From positions 247,161 to 311,160 of the forward strand of contig NZ_BMZI01000004.1 of NCBI RefSeq assembly GCF_014652715.1: DNA of 64,000 nucleotides, written 5' to 3'. The notes beneath the pieces are model-generated. The model saw only the letters and a program-made list of their open reading frames with translations, made no database searches and was not told the origin of the DNA. Origin of the DNA: Salinicola rhizosphaerae (GTDB lineage Bacteria; Pseudomonadota; Gammaproteobacteria; Pseudomonadales; Halomonadaceae). The position numbers were made by a program, and so were the translations under genes. Of the stretch, positions 49,130-58,111 are shown one piece after another; positions within the stretch are counted from its first letter, which is position 1; every line of letters begins with the position of its first letter.

Positions 49130-49246
49130 CCGAGCCGTTGGCAGCGCTTCGACTACAGTGAGAGAGAGGTAGCGTAGTGATGGAGAGGTACCATCGTTGA
49201 TGTCCGTTACCGCTTGTTCTCCCACTTCTCGATAAAGGAAACCGTC

Positions 49247-49432
49247 ATGCCTGAAGTCCTGATTCACATGGTCGAGGGCCGCACCCCGGACCAGAAAAAA
49301 GCGCTGTTGCAGAAGACCACTCAGGCCGTCGTCGAATCATTGGACGTCAAGCCCGAGCAGGTCACGGTGCAGATCGTGGAGTCGAAGGCGGATGCTAAAT
49401 CGAAGGGCGGAATACTGTTCAGCGAACGCTAG
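49247..49432 (+). CDS. 4-oxalocrotonate tautomerase-family protein
   Basis: 61-residue tautomerase with the catalytic Pro right after the initiator Met (MPEVLIHMVEGRT). ATG 49247 is chosen because Pro must become the N-terminus; AAAGGA lies 7 nt upstream. A remaining motif is ADAKSKGG. No aromatic degradation cluster is nearby, so the substrate is unknown. Confidence 0.9.
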   Translation: MPEVLIHMVEGRTPDQKKALLQKTTQAVVESLDVKPEQVTVQIVESKADAKSKGGILFSER

Positions 49433-49546
49433 ACCGTTAAATCGAGCTTCGAGTTCTGCATCGCCATTCGAATTGCGCATCCAGATCCGCCGCGTCACTC
49501 GGCGGTGACGCGGCCGTCAGGTTTGAGTTCGAGCAACCGACCGGCG

Positions 49547-50629
49547 CTAGCGCTTCAGGGACTGCGCCAGCTGCTGGCGCCGATAATCGCCCTGACGCTC
49601 GAGCATCCAGCCTGGATATTCGGCGGGCAGGGCGCTGACCGCGTCGAGGCGTGCCAATTCGTCGTGGCTGAGCTCAACCTTGGTGGAGGCAATGTTGTCC
49701 TCGAGTTGTTCGATTCGTTTGGCGCCGACGATGACGCTGGTAACGGACCGCTGGTGCAGAAGCCAAGCTAGCGCAATCTGCGCGACCGACACGCCTTTGG
49801 CCTCGGCAATCTCTTGCATCACCTCGATGCAGTCGAAACCACGCTCACGATTCACGGGCGGGAAATCGAACGTCGCACGGCGACTGCCAGTCTGCGCTTC
49901 GCCATCTCGCGTGTACTTGCCACTGAGCAGGCCGCCCGCCAGCGGGCTCCAGACCATCAATCCGATGTTTTCGCTCTCCAGCATGGGTACCAGTTCGCGC
50001 TCGAGGTCGCGCCCGGCGAGCGTGTAGTGGGCCTGCAGCGACTCGAAGCGGTGCCAGCCGTTGCGATCGGCAATGCCGAGCGCTTTCATGATCTGCCAGG
50101 CGGCCCAATTGGAAACACCGACGTAGCGCACGTGGCCGTGCTCGACCAGCGTGTGCAGTGCGCGTACGGTCTCTTCGATCGGCGTCGCGGGGTCGAATCC
50201 GTGAATCTGGTAGAGGTCGATATGATCGAGCTGGAGACGTTTCAGGCTCGCTTTGATTCCTTCCATGATATGGAATCGCGACGCGCCGCGATTGTTGACG
50301 CCCTGAAACTGATTCTTGTCTACCGGATAGGGATTATTGGTGCCGGTGGGGCCGAAGACCTTGGTCGCAACGACGACGTCGTCACGCGGCACCTTCAGGT
50401 TCTTCAATGCCTGCCCGGTAATGATTTCGGACTGTCCCTGTGAGTAGACATCGGCAGTGTCGATGAAGTTGATACCCGAATCCAGCGCTCGGGCGATCAG
50501 CTTCTCGGCGTCGGCCTGCTGAAGATCGCCGATCTGGCGCCACATGTCGCCATCGCCGCCAAAGGTCATGGTGCCGAGGCAAAGTTCGGAGACGAATAGT
50601 CCAGTATTGCCGAGTGTGTTGTAACGCAT
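49547..50629 (-). CDS. Aldo/keto reductase
   Basis: 360-residue NADPH-dependent reductase of the AKR superfamily (Tas/YghZ-like). Visible: FVSELCLGTMTFGG, FIDTADVYSQGQSE with catalytic Asp and Tyr, the Lys in VVATKVFGP, the His in IDLYQIHGFDP, and the cofactor region SVIVGAKRIEQLEDNI. ATG 50629 chosen by the family start MRYNTLGNTGL. Divergent from an AraC gene. Confidence 0.94.
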   Translation of the reverse strand: MRYNTLGNTGLFVSELCLGTMTFGGDGDMWRQIGDLQQADAEKLIARALDSGINFIDTADVYSQGQSEIITGQALKNLKVPRDDVVVATKVFGPTGTNNPYPVDKNQFQGVNNRGASRFHIMEGIKASLKRLQLDHIDLYQIHGFDPATPIEETVRALHTLVEHGHVRYVGVSNWAAWQIMKALGIADRNGWHRFESLQAHYTLAGRDLERELVPMLESENIGLMVWSPLAGGLLSGKYTRDGEAQTGSRRATFDFPPVNRERGFDCIEVMQEIAEAKGVSVAQIALAWLLHQRSVTSVIVGAKRIEQLEDNIASTKVELSHDELARLDAVSALPAEYPGWMLERQGDYRRQQLAQSLKR

Positions 50630-50906
50630 GTTGGCTCCTTTCGAGTGCGTGGGTCGGCTCAAAGAGCTGGGTCTGTGAGCCTCATCGATGGAAAACGTCA
50701 TGCCGTGGTGTCAGCGGGCTCGAGAGCGACAAATCGAGCGAAACAGACATGGCGACCGTGACATGCAGTATGGGTGAAGGGGAGGCAGTGAATTGGCCCG
50801 ATCCCGTCGGATGTTTGCTCGATAGTCCGAGATACGTTTAAGGAATTTATAACTTTTCCCGTTGTCGCTAAGCTAAGACTCGATCTGCCGGGAGGAGCCA
50901 TGGATC

Positions 50907-51860
50907 ATGATATCGAGCAGTAGTAACGTGACATCGCTTCCAAGGCGTCTCGATGGGGAGTCGGCGCCGTCAACCTCGCTGCAGCGGGAGCTGGTCGACT
51001 TGCTCGATCGTCTGACAGTAGGGCGGCAGGGCAAACTGCCGACAGCCATTGGCGGTCTCTTCATCAATCGCTTCGATACGCCTCAGCCACCGCGACATGT
51101 GATTCACGATCCTGTCTTCAGTGTGATCGCGCAGGGCCGAAAGCGGCTGTCGGTCGGTGAAGAGATCTATGAGTACGATCCGATGAATCTGCTGCTGACC
51201 TCGGTGGACATGCCGGTGCTGGCGGAGGTTGCCGAAGCTAGCCGGGATCAACCCTATCTCGGGCTGCGGCTGGATCTGGATGTCGATTGTCTGGGAGAAC
51301 TCATTCGCGACCCGAACCTGCCGGTCGCGGACGGCGAGGATGTCTCGCGGGGACTGAGCGTGAGTCCACTGGGGGCGTCGCTGCTGGAGCCCACCGTTCG
51401 TCTGCTCAGACTGCTCGAAACACCGGAAGATATACCGATTCTCGCGCCGATGATCCGGCGAGAAATTTTTTACCGTCTGCTGCGCGGCGAGCAGGGGGCG
51501 CGTCTGCGTCAGGTCGCGACTCGCGATAGCCAGACGCGTCGGATCATCGATGCCGTGCGTCTGCTTCGCGAACGCTATGTCGAGCCGCTGACGATTGCGA
51601 CGCTGGCCAACGAGGTCCACATGAGCGTTTCTTCGCTACATCACCACTTCAAGGCCGTGACGGCGATGAGCCCGCTGCAGTTCCAGAAGCAGCTGCGACT
51701 GCAAGAGGCGAGGCGGCTGCTGCTGGCCGATGATCTCGAAGTCACGCTGACTGCGCAGCGCGTCGGCTACGAAAGCCCCTCACAGTTCAGTCGCGAATAC
51801 CGGCGCTTTTTCGGCCTCTCTCCGCAGCAGGATCGCAAGCAGTGGCGGCAGGGGCGTTAG
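50907..51860 (+). CDS. AraC-family regulator (AraC_N type)
   Basis: 317 residues: N-terminal ligand-binding AraC_N domain (HDPVFSVIAQGRKRLSVGEE, YEYDPMNLLLTSVDMPVLAE) and C-terminal double HTH (LANEVHMSVSSLHHHFKAVT, RVGYESPSQFSREYRRFFGL). This subgroup, which includes E. coli YqhC, often activates a divergent aldo/keto or aldehyde reductase, as here. Confidence 0.93.
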   Translation: MISSSSNVTSLPRRLDGESAPSTSLQRELVDLLDRLTVGRQGKLPTAIGGLFINRFDTPQPPRHVIHDPVFSVIAQGRKRLSVGEEIYEYDPMNLLLTSVDMPVLAEVAEASRDQPYLGLRLDLDVDCLGELIRDPNLPVADGEDVSRGLSVSPLGASLLEPTVRLLRLLETPEDIPILAPMIRREIFYRLLRGEQGARLRQVATRDSQTRRIIDAVRLLRERYVEPLTIATLANEVHMSVSSLHHHFKAVTAMSPLQFQKQLRLQEARRLLLADDLEVTLTAQRVGYESPSQFSREYRRFFGLSPQQDRKQWRQGR

Positions 51861-51886
51861 CTCGCCTCGGCGACGCGCAACGGTTT

Positions 51887-52261
51887 TCAAGGCAGCATGT
51901 CAGGCATCATACGGTAGTAAAGGTTGAAGAGTATCCATAGGGTGCCGCCCACCATGATCGTCAAAATCAGAACGGTGAACAGAATCAATTGAAGATCTTC
52001 ACGCTTATTGCGAGCCAGCGTGATATGCAGGAAGAAGCGGAAGTGAACGACGACCTGCAAGATTGCGCAGGCGCCAATCACTATATAGATCGTACCCGCC
52101 GATAGCGAACCGAACGCCACCAGCCCGAATGGGATCAGCGTCAATATCAGCGCCAGACCGAAGCCCCACAAGTAAGTGCGCTGCTCGGCTCGCTTGGTAT
52201 GGGCGGTTTCGTCCGCGTCGGAGCGGTGCGTCGAGCGGGATGAGACGGTGTGTTGGTTCAT
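51887..52261 (-). CDS. cyoD: Cytochrome bo3 ubiquinol oxidase subunit IV
   Basis: 124 residues with three membrane helices (about 33-52, 60-80, 95-118). Family run YIVIGACAILQVVVHFRFFL is clear. Assists assembly of the oxidase. Last gene of cyoABCD, start overlapping cyoC by 4 bp. No cyoE (heme O synthase) follows; it must be elsewhere. ATG 52261. Confidence 0.95.
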   Translation of the reverse strand: MNQHTVSSRSTHRSDADETAHTKRAEQRTYLWGFGLALILTLIPFGLVAFGSLSAGTIYIVIGACAILQVVVHFRFFLHITLARNKREDLQLILFTVLILTIMVGGTLWILFNLYYRMMPDMLP

Positions 52262-52881
52262 GCGATTCCTCCGAGATAGACGATCGAGAAAATGCCGATC
52301 CACACCACATCGAGGAAATGCCAGAGAATGGCTAGCCGCATCAGCCCTGTCTTGGTCGGTGTATCGAGCCCATGGACGGCGATCTGACCGAGTAGCGCGA
52401 CCAGCCAGATACAGGCGCCGGTTACGTGAAGGCCATGGAGGGGAACCAGCGCGAAGAAGGCAGAAAGAAAACCACTGCGACTGGGAACGCCGCCTTCGCT
52501 GAACATCTTGTGAAAGTCATAGAGCTCGTGGGCGATAAAGCCGAGGCCCAGTAATAGTGTCACCACCAACCAGCCGACGAGAACCTTGCGATCGCTACGA
52601 TATTTCAGGGCTAAGGATGCCATGCCGAACGTGAAGCTACTGATCAACAGCAGCATCGTTTCGATGAAGGCACTCTTCAGTTCGAACAGTTCGTGTGGGC
52701 CGGGGCCGCCGGCTGTCCCACCGAGCATGGTAATGTAAGTGGCGAACAGCAGACCGAAGATGATCAGATCGCTCATCATGAAGACCCAGAAGCCGAAGAC
52801 GAGTTCTTCGCTGGCTTCGTGGGCCTCGCCATGTGCATGACCCAGATTCAGGCCCGGATGTCGGGTCGACGTCGAGTTCAT
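52258..52881 (-). CDS. cyoC: Cytochrome bo3 ubiquinol oxidase subunit III
   Basis: 207 residues with five membrane helices. Seen: LVFGFWVFMMSDLIIFGLLF, ATYITMLGGTAGG, LHGLHVTGACIWL and ILWHFLDVVWIGIFSIVYL, all typical of CyoC. ATG 52881 overlaps the cyoB stop by 4 bp. The longer upstream reading is inside cyoB and rejected. Confidence 0.96.
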   Translation of the reverse strand: MNSTSTRHPGLNLGHAHGEAHEASEELVFGFWVFMMSDLIIFGLLFATYITMLGGTAGGPGPHELFELKSAFIETMLLLISSFTFGMASLALKYRSDRKVLVGWLVVTLLLGLGFIAHELYDFHKMFSEGGVPSRSGFLSAFFALVPLHGLHVTGACIWLVALLGQIAVHGLDTPTKTGLMRLAILWHFLDVVWIGIFSIVYLGGIA

Positions 52882-54986
52882 TGGACGGCTCCTTCGACGG
52901 GAGAGGCGGGCAGGCCACGGTTGGCTGAAGATTGTTCTTCGGCGCGCGTCACGGGTCGCAGAGAGGCGAGTTCCCGAAGCCAGGTATCGTGCTGGCGGTG
53001 AACTTCCGCGGCCGTGATCGTGCGTGTCCGCTGCCGAGTAAAGCCTCTGGCTACCAGTGCCACGAGGGTTGCGCCACCCGCTGCCATCACCAGCCACCAC
53101 TCGTACCAGGTCAGCCCGAAGGCCATCAGAAACCCTGTCATGCCGATGATCGCGCCCATGGCCGTATTGGCCGGCATCGTGATGTCGGTATAGTCATCCG
53201 GGCGCGGATGGGCACCGCCGCCGCTTTCTTTCTGACGCATGTAGGCATCTCGACCGTGAATTTCGGGAATGACGGGAAAGTTGTACTCCGGCGGCGGAGA
53301 TGACACCGACCACTCCAGACTGCGGCCGTCCCAGGGGTCGCCCCCGGGCACGCGATTGAGCTCCCGGTCCCGCACGCTCACCCAGAGCTGGAGCAGCAAG
53401 AACAGCATGGCGACCAGGATGACGATGGCGCCGATGCCGGCAATGAGCGTCCACGGCAGATAGGTCGGTTCGAAAAATGCCGCCGAGCGGCGCGGCATGC
53501 CGAGAACGCCCAGCGCGTAGAGCGGAAAGAACGCCATCATGAAGCCCACGATCCAGCAGTACGCCGCCCGTCTGCCCCAGCGCTCCTCGAGCCGAAAGCC
53601 GAACGCTTTTGGAAACCACAGATTCGTGCCCGCCAGCATGCCGAACAGCAGGCCAGGGATCAGCATATTGTGGAAATGCGCCACCAGAAATAGCGAGTTA
53701 TGGATCTGGTAATCGACGCTGGGTACGGCAAGAATGACGCCAGTCAATCCGCCCAGGACGAAAAGCATGATGAAGCCGATCGCATAGATCATGGGAACGG
53801 AAAAGCGGATGCGGCCGCGGAACATCGTCAACATCCAGTCGTAGATCTTGACCCCGGTAGGCACGCCGATAAGCATCGTTGCGATGCCGAAGATGGCGTT
53901 GATATGTGCGCTCTGTCCCATCGTGAAGAAGTGATGCAGCCAGACCGTGAACGACAGCACGGCGATCGCGAGTGTCGCGATGACCAGCGCCGTATAGCCA
54001 TAGAGCGTCTTTCCGGAAAAGGTCGAGAAAATCTCGGAGAAGATGCCGAACGCCGGCAGAATCAGTATGTACACTTCGGGGTGGCCAAATGCCCAGAAGA
54101 GGTTGATGTAATTCATCATGTTGCCGCCGAGATCGGCGGTGAAGAAATGAAAGTCGAGATACCGGTCGAGCGCGAGCAGTGCAGTGGCGACGGTGAGCGG
54201 CGGCATCCCGAAAATCATCAGAATCGAAGTGCAAAGGGCGGTCCAGGTGAAAAGCGGAAGCCGAAACCAGGTCATGCCCGGTGCCCGTTTTTTGTAGATC
54301 GTCACTGCGAAATTGATGCCGGTTAGCGTCGAGGAGAGCGTCGAGAGTGTGACCGCCCAGATCCAGTAGTCGACCCCGGCCCCCGGATTGGCGGCACTCT
54401 CGGTGAACGAAGGATAACCGCTCCAGCCACCGGTCGAGAACGGTGCCAGAACCAGTGACACCATGACCAGCGCGGCGCCGGCGGCCGTGAGACCCAGGCT
54501 GATCGTGTTCATGACGGGAAAAGAGAGGTCCCGAGTCCCGATCTGCAGCGGCATCACGTAGTTGATGATGCCGGTCAAAAACGGCATGGCCATGAAAAAG
54601 ACCATGATCGTGCCATGGGTCGTGAACAGCTGACCGAAATGCTCTGCTGTCAGAAAGCCGCCGTCCAGGCCTACGGCCTGCTGCAGACGCATGAAGACCG
54701 CCTCGATCACGGCGCGGGCCAGCATCACCAGCGCGATGACGATGAACATGATGCCGATCTTCTTGTGATCGGGGCTGGTCAGCCACTCCGACCACAGCCA
54801 GCGCCAGCGCTTCGTCCATGTCAGCGCTGCTGCGGCAATCAAACCGCCGAGGATGACCATGGCGCCAGCGCCACTGGCGATGATGGCATTGACGATATTC
54901 ATGGTCGTGGGATGCTGCAGTGCATCCCAGAAAGGCAGGGCGCTCCAGTCCAAGCGTCCCAACACCCAATGGCTTTCGTGATTCAT
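52878..54986 (-). CDS. cyoB: Cytochrome bo3 ubiquinol oxidase subunit I
   Basis: Catalytic subunit (702 residues) with heme b, heme o3 and CuB; reduces O2 and pumps protons. Motifs: SPDHKKIGIMFIV, HGTIMVFFMAMPFL (heme b His), FWAFGHPEVYILILPAFG (CuB His and crosslinked Tyr), HHFFTMG (paired CuB His), and HFHNMLIPG (heme ligands). N-terminus is about 25 residues longer than E. coli CyoB in its lead helix. Start overlaps cyoA by 4 bp. Confidence 0.97.
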   Translation of the reverse strand: MNHESHWVLGRLDWSALPFWDALQHPTTMNIVNAIIASGAGAMVILGGLIAAAALTWTKRWRWLWSEWLTSPDHKKIGIMFIVIALVMLARAVIEAVFMRLQQAVGLDGGFLTAEHFGQLFTTHGTIMVFFMAMPFLTGIINYVMPLQIGTRDLSFPVMNTISLGLTAAGAALVMVSLVLAPFSTGGWSGYPSFTESAANPGAGVDYWIWAVTLSTLSSTLTGINFAVTIYKKRAPGMTWFRLPLFTWTALCTSILMIFGMPPLTVATALLALDRYLDFHFFTADLGGNMMNYINLFWAFGHPEVYILILPAFGIFSEIFSTFSGKTLYGYTALVIATLAIAVLSFTVWLHHFFTMGQSAHINAIFGIATMLIGVPTGVKIYDWMLTMFRGRIRFSVPMIYAIGFIMLFVLGGLTGVILAVPSVDYQIHNSLFLVAHFHNMLIPGLLFGMLAGTNLWFPKAFGFRLEERWGRRAAYCWIVGFMMAFFPLYALGVLGMPRRSAAFFEPTYLPWTLIAGIGAIVILVAMLFLLLQLWVSVRDRELNRVPGGDPWDGRSLEWSVSSPPPEYNFPVIPEIHGRDAYMRQKESGGGAHPRPDDYTDITMPANTAMGAIIGMTGFLMAFGLTWYEWWLVMAAGGATLVALVARGFTRQRTRTITAAEVHRQHDTWLRELASLRPVTRAEEQSSANRGLPASPVEGAVQ

Positions 54987-55984
54987 GGCTGCTTCTCCCC
55001 ACGGTCGTCGGGTGTTGCGGGGCCTGAAGATACTGGGACCTTCGATGTCAGAGACGACCAGTCCGGCGTTTCATGGTCCGCGATGGCTTGGAAAAGGTCG
55101 TGGGGTACGCTGCCGAATCTCAAAGCAGCCGGCTTCGAAACCGCATTTTGTGGCTCGATCTCCTGCGTGAGCTGCGCTGCGGTGCTCTTTTCGTTGAGCG
55201 CGTCGAGGACATGGGCATCGAGCGCATTACCTGAACGTCGTGTCCGGTCCGCGAAGCGCTGAAAGGCCTCGTCGTCGACCGCGTGGGTCGCGAATCGTTG
55301 GAGATGGAAACCTTTGCCGTTGTACTGCATGTTTTTACCGGGGAATTCACCCTCTTGATCGGCTTCCAGGTGCAGCCGAGTGACCATGCGGTTCATGACG
55401 TCGACCTGACTACCGAGCGCCGGAACGAAGAAACCCTGCATGACGCTCGCCGATGTCAGCTGCAGAGAGATCGGCCGGTGGGTCGGAATGACGAGATCGT
55501 TGACGGTCGCGACGCCCTGATCCGGGTAGATGAAGAGCCATTTCCAATCGAATCCCACCACCTGTACGCGCAGCGGGGCCTTGTTGCTGTCGATGGGCTT
55601 GTAGGGATCGAGGGATACCGTCCCCCTCCAGGCAACGATGGCCAGCGCGATGACAACAAGGAAAGGAACTCCCCAGATGGCCGTATCGGCGATCTTGGAA
55701 AATGCCCAATGGGGGCGATATTCGGAGTTCCTCCCGTAGCGATAACGGGCAAGGATCAACGGCGTCAGGACGAGGACGGGTAACACGACGATCAGCGTCA
55801 ACCCGATGATCATCCAGAACTGCTCACGCTGCGCGGCCGCGATTGGGCCTTGAGGATCGAGAAACGAAATCGGGTGTTCGCTACAACCGCTCAACGCAAT
55901 GAGTAGTGGCGAAGCGAATAACGGCCAGATACGTGAAGGCTGGCCAGGCCGGTGAGACCTGGGGCGATCGGTGATATAGGACAC
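54983..55984 (-). CDS. cyoA: Cytochrome bo3 ubiquinol oxidase subunit II
   Basis: 333-residue lipoprotein with lipobox LSGC (Cys about 34), two membrane helices and a periplasmic cupredoxin domain (VVGFDWKWLFIYPDQGVATV, MNRMVTRLHLEADQEGEFPG). As in quinol oxidases, no CuA ligand set is seen. First gene of the operon. A possible -10 (TATAGT on this strand, 56059-56064) lies 75 bp upstream of the start. Confidence 0.96.
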   Translation of the reverse strand: MSYITDRPRSHRPGQPSRIWPLFASPLLIALSGCSEHPISFLDPQGPIAAAQREQFWMIIGLTLIVVLPVLVLTPLILARYRYGRNSEYRPHWAFSKIADTAIWGVPFLVVIALAIVAWRGTVSLDPYKPIDSNKAPLRVQVVGFDWKWLFIYPDQGVATVNDLVIPTHRPISLQLTSASVMQGFFVPALGSQVDVMNRMVTRLHLEADQEGEFPGKNMQYNGKGFHLQRFATHAVDDEAFQRFADRTRRSGNALDAHVLDALNEKSTAAQLTQEIEPQNAVSKPAALRFGSVPHDLFQAIADHETPDWSSLTSKVPVSSGPATPDDRGEKQP

Positions 55985-56521
55985 GGTAACCTCGGTGAAA
56001 CGTCCATGTTTCAGTAGGCATCGGGTGTCACGATGCCGTTAGCTTGCTTGCGATCCTTACTATAGAAACGATTTCCGAATGTTGCAGTTCGTTCCGATTT
56101 TTTTCGGGCCGTGATTGCGCCCATGTCCATGAAATATTCCGATAGTCAGCATTATCCATGACTATCAGAAATCCAATGACATGAGTTATTGACTATCGCT
56201 GAAGTCAGGCGGGCCGCGGGTTCGAGATAATCCCGCAGTGAATCAAGGGTTTCTCCTCATCGCTCAAAGGGCGTCAATTGGCCAAAAGTGGTCCCTGGGC
56301 TCGTTGGACACGCCCCCCTGTTTCTATCTATACCTTGTGTTGCGCCATTTCGGCTTTGCCAACGCAGTCGTCGAGGGGTTGGCGCATCGAAGGCGATCAA
56401 ATCGCGAGCCTGACACGGCCTGATCCGACATTCGGCAAGAGTTCGGTCGGGCTCTCGCGATGACCACGCCGAGGGGGATCGCCGCGAGGATACCGAATGC
56501 GGCGCTGAATGAGGCGTCGCA
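55985..56521. other. 537-bp divergent gap between cyoA and the catalase gene
   Basis: Holds candidate promoters for both genes and a cluster of ATAGT/ACTAT half-sites (56141-56197). No credible gene; short frames here lack ribosome sites and protein-like composition. Confidence 0.6.
56141..56197. promoter_or_regulatory. GATAGT/ACTATC half-site cluster upstream of catalase
   Basis: GATAGT (56141-56146) and ACTATC (56161-56166) form a perfect 6-bp inverted repeat with 14-nt spacing; another ACTATC lies at 56192-56197. OxyR sites are built from ATAG/CTAT elements, so OxyR is a candidate, but the internal spacing is not the full consensus. Confidence 0.4.
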
Positions 56522-58009
56522 ATGCAGAACCAGGGAGAGAGCACCGTGACTAGCGACAACCGCAAGCCGACGACGACAGATGCCGGAATTCCGGTTTCCA
56601 GTGAAGAGTACTCGCTGTCCGTTGGGCCCAATGGGCCGATCGTGCTGCACGATCACTACCTGATGGAACAGATGGCGGCGTTCAACCGCGAAATGATTCC
56701 TGACCGCCAGCCGCACGCCAAAGGGGGCGGGGCCTTTGGTCACTTCGAAGTGACCCATGACGTCAGCCGGTACACCAAGGCGAATTTTCTCCAGCCCGGT
56801 AAGAAGACCGAGATGGTCGCGCGATTCTCCACCGTGGCCGGTGAGTCGGGCAGTCCGGATACCTGGCGCGATCCGCGCGGTTTCGCGCTCAAGTTCTACA
56901 CCGAAGAAGGCAACTTCGACATGGTGGGGAACAATACGCCGGTCTTCTTCGTTCGCGACCCGATGAAATTCCAGCACTTCATCCACTCGCAGAAGCGCCG
57001 CGCCGACAACGGCCTGCGCGACCATGACATGCAGTGGGATTTCTGGACGCTGGCGCCTGAATCGGCACATCAGGTCACGTGGCTGATGGGCGATCGCGGT
57101 ATCCCGGCGACCTGGCGCCACATGAACGGCTATTCGAGTCACACCTACATGTGGGTCAATGCCGAGGGTGAGCGCTTCTGGGTCAAGTATCACTTCAAGA
57201 CCGATCAGGGCATCAAGTGCATGACGCAAGAGCAGGCTGACGAGATGGCCGGCAGTGATGCCGACTACCATCGTCGGGATCTGTTCGATGCGATCAAGCG
57301 CGGCGACTATCCGACCTGGACGCTGCACGTGCAGATCATGCCGTTCGAGGACGCCAAGACCTATCGCATCAACCCGTTCGATCTGACCAAAATCTGGCCG
57401 CACAGCGACTATCCGCTGATCGAGGTCGGCAAGATGATGCTGGATCGCAACCCGACCGATTTCCACACCGAAATCGAGCAGGCGGCATTCGAGCCCAACA
57501 ATGCCGTACCCGGTACCGGTTTCTCGCCCGACAAGATGCTGCTGGCACGCACGATCTCCTATGCCGACGCTCACCGCGCGCGCCTGGGGATCAACTATAA
57601 GGATATTCCCGTCAACTCGCCCAAGTGTCCGTTCCACAGCTACAGCAAGGGCGGACGGATGCGTATCACCAACGCGAGCGACCCGGTTTACGCCCCGAAC
57701 AGCAAGGGCGGTTCCAAGGCCGACCCGGAGCGCTATCCGGAAGATGCGACCTGGCAGGCAGATGGCGAGTTCGTTCGTGCCGCCTACAGCCTGCGTCCGG
57801 AAGACGACGACTGGAGCCAAGCCAACGACCTGGTCAACAAGGTGATGGATGACGCTGCGCGAGATCGTCTCGTCAACAACATCGTTGGCCACGTCTCCGG
57901 TGGTGTCGAGGAACCGGTGCTCTCGCGAGTCTTCGAATACTGGAAGAATGTCGACGCCACCATCGGCAAGCGTGTCGAGGAGGGCGTGAAAGCCAATCGC
58001 GGCAAGTGA
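56522..58009 (+). CDS. katA: Monofunctional heme catalase (small subunit, clade 3-like)
   Basis: Converts H2O2 to O2 and water; 495 residues. Catalytic His region ERIPDR-type is here [20 protein letters not shown] with [24 protein letters not shown]; Asn in [10 protein letters not shown]; proximal Tyr in the run [15 protein letters not shown] (RxxSYxDxxxxR). NADPH-binding small-subunit layout. ATG 56522 has GAGG 7 nt upstream; GTG 56546 with GGGAGAG is an alternative. Probably peroxide-regulated. Confidence 0.96.
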   Translation: MQNQGESTVTSDNRKPTTTDAGIPVSSEEYSLSVGPNGPIVLHDHYLMEQMAAFNREMIPDRQPHAKGGGAFGHFEVTHDVSRYTKANFLQPGKKTEMVARFSTVAGESGSPDTWRDPRGFALKFYTEEGNFDMVGNNTPVFFVRDPMKFQHFIHSQKRRADNGLRDHDMQWDFWTLAPESAHQVTWLMGDRGIPATWRHMNGYSSHTYMWVNAEGERFWVKYHFKTDQGIKCMTQEQADEMAGSDADYHRRDLFDAIKRGDYPTWTLHVQIMPFEDAKTYRINPFDLTKIWPHSDYPLIEVGKMMLDRNPTDFHTEIEQAAFEPNNAVPGTGFSPDKMLLARTISYADAHRARLGINYKDIPVNSPKCPFHSYSKGGRMRITNASDPVYAPNSKGGSKADPERYPEDATWQADGEFVRAAYSLRPEDDDWSQANDLVNKVMDDAARDRLVNNIVGHVSGGVEEPVLSRVFEYWKNVDATIGKRVEEGVKANRGK

Positions 58010-58066
58010 CGACCTCGTGAATGACTCACGCTGGTAGCAATATCCACTGAGCGATAACGCTAAAAG

Positions 58067-58094
58067 AACGGCCGCCTTCGAGGCGGCCGTTGTC
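58067..58094. terminator. Bidirectional terminator, catalase / yejK
   Basis: AACGGCCGCC-TTCGA-GGCGGCCGTT, a perfect 10-bp stem, with AAAAG before and GTCGTTT after, serving both convergent genes. Confidence 0.8.
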
Positions 58095-58111
58095 GTTTCA
58101 GGCCAGATTGT

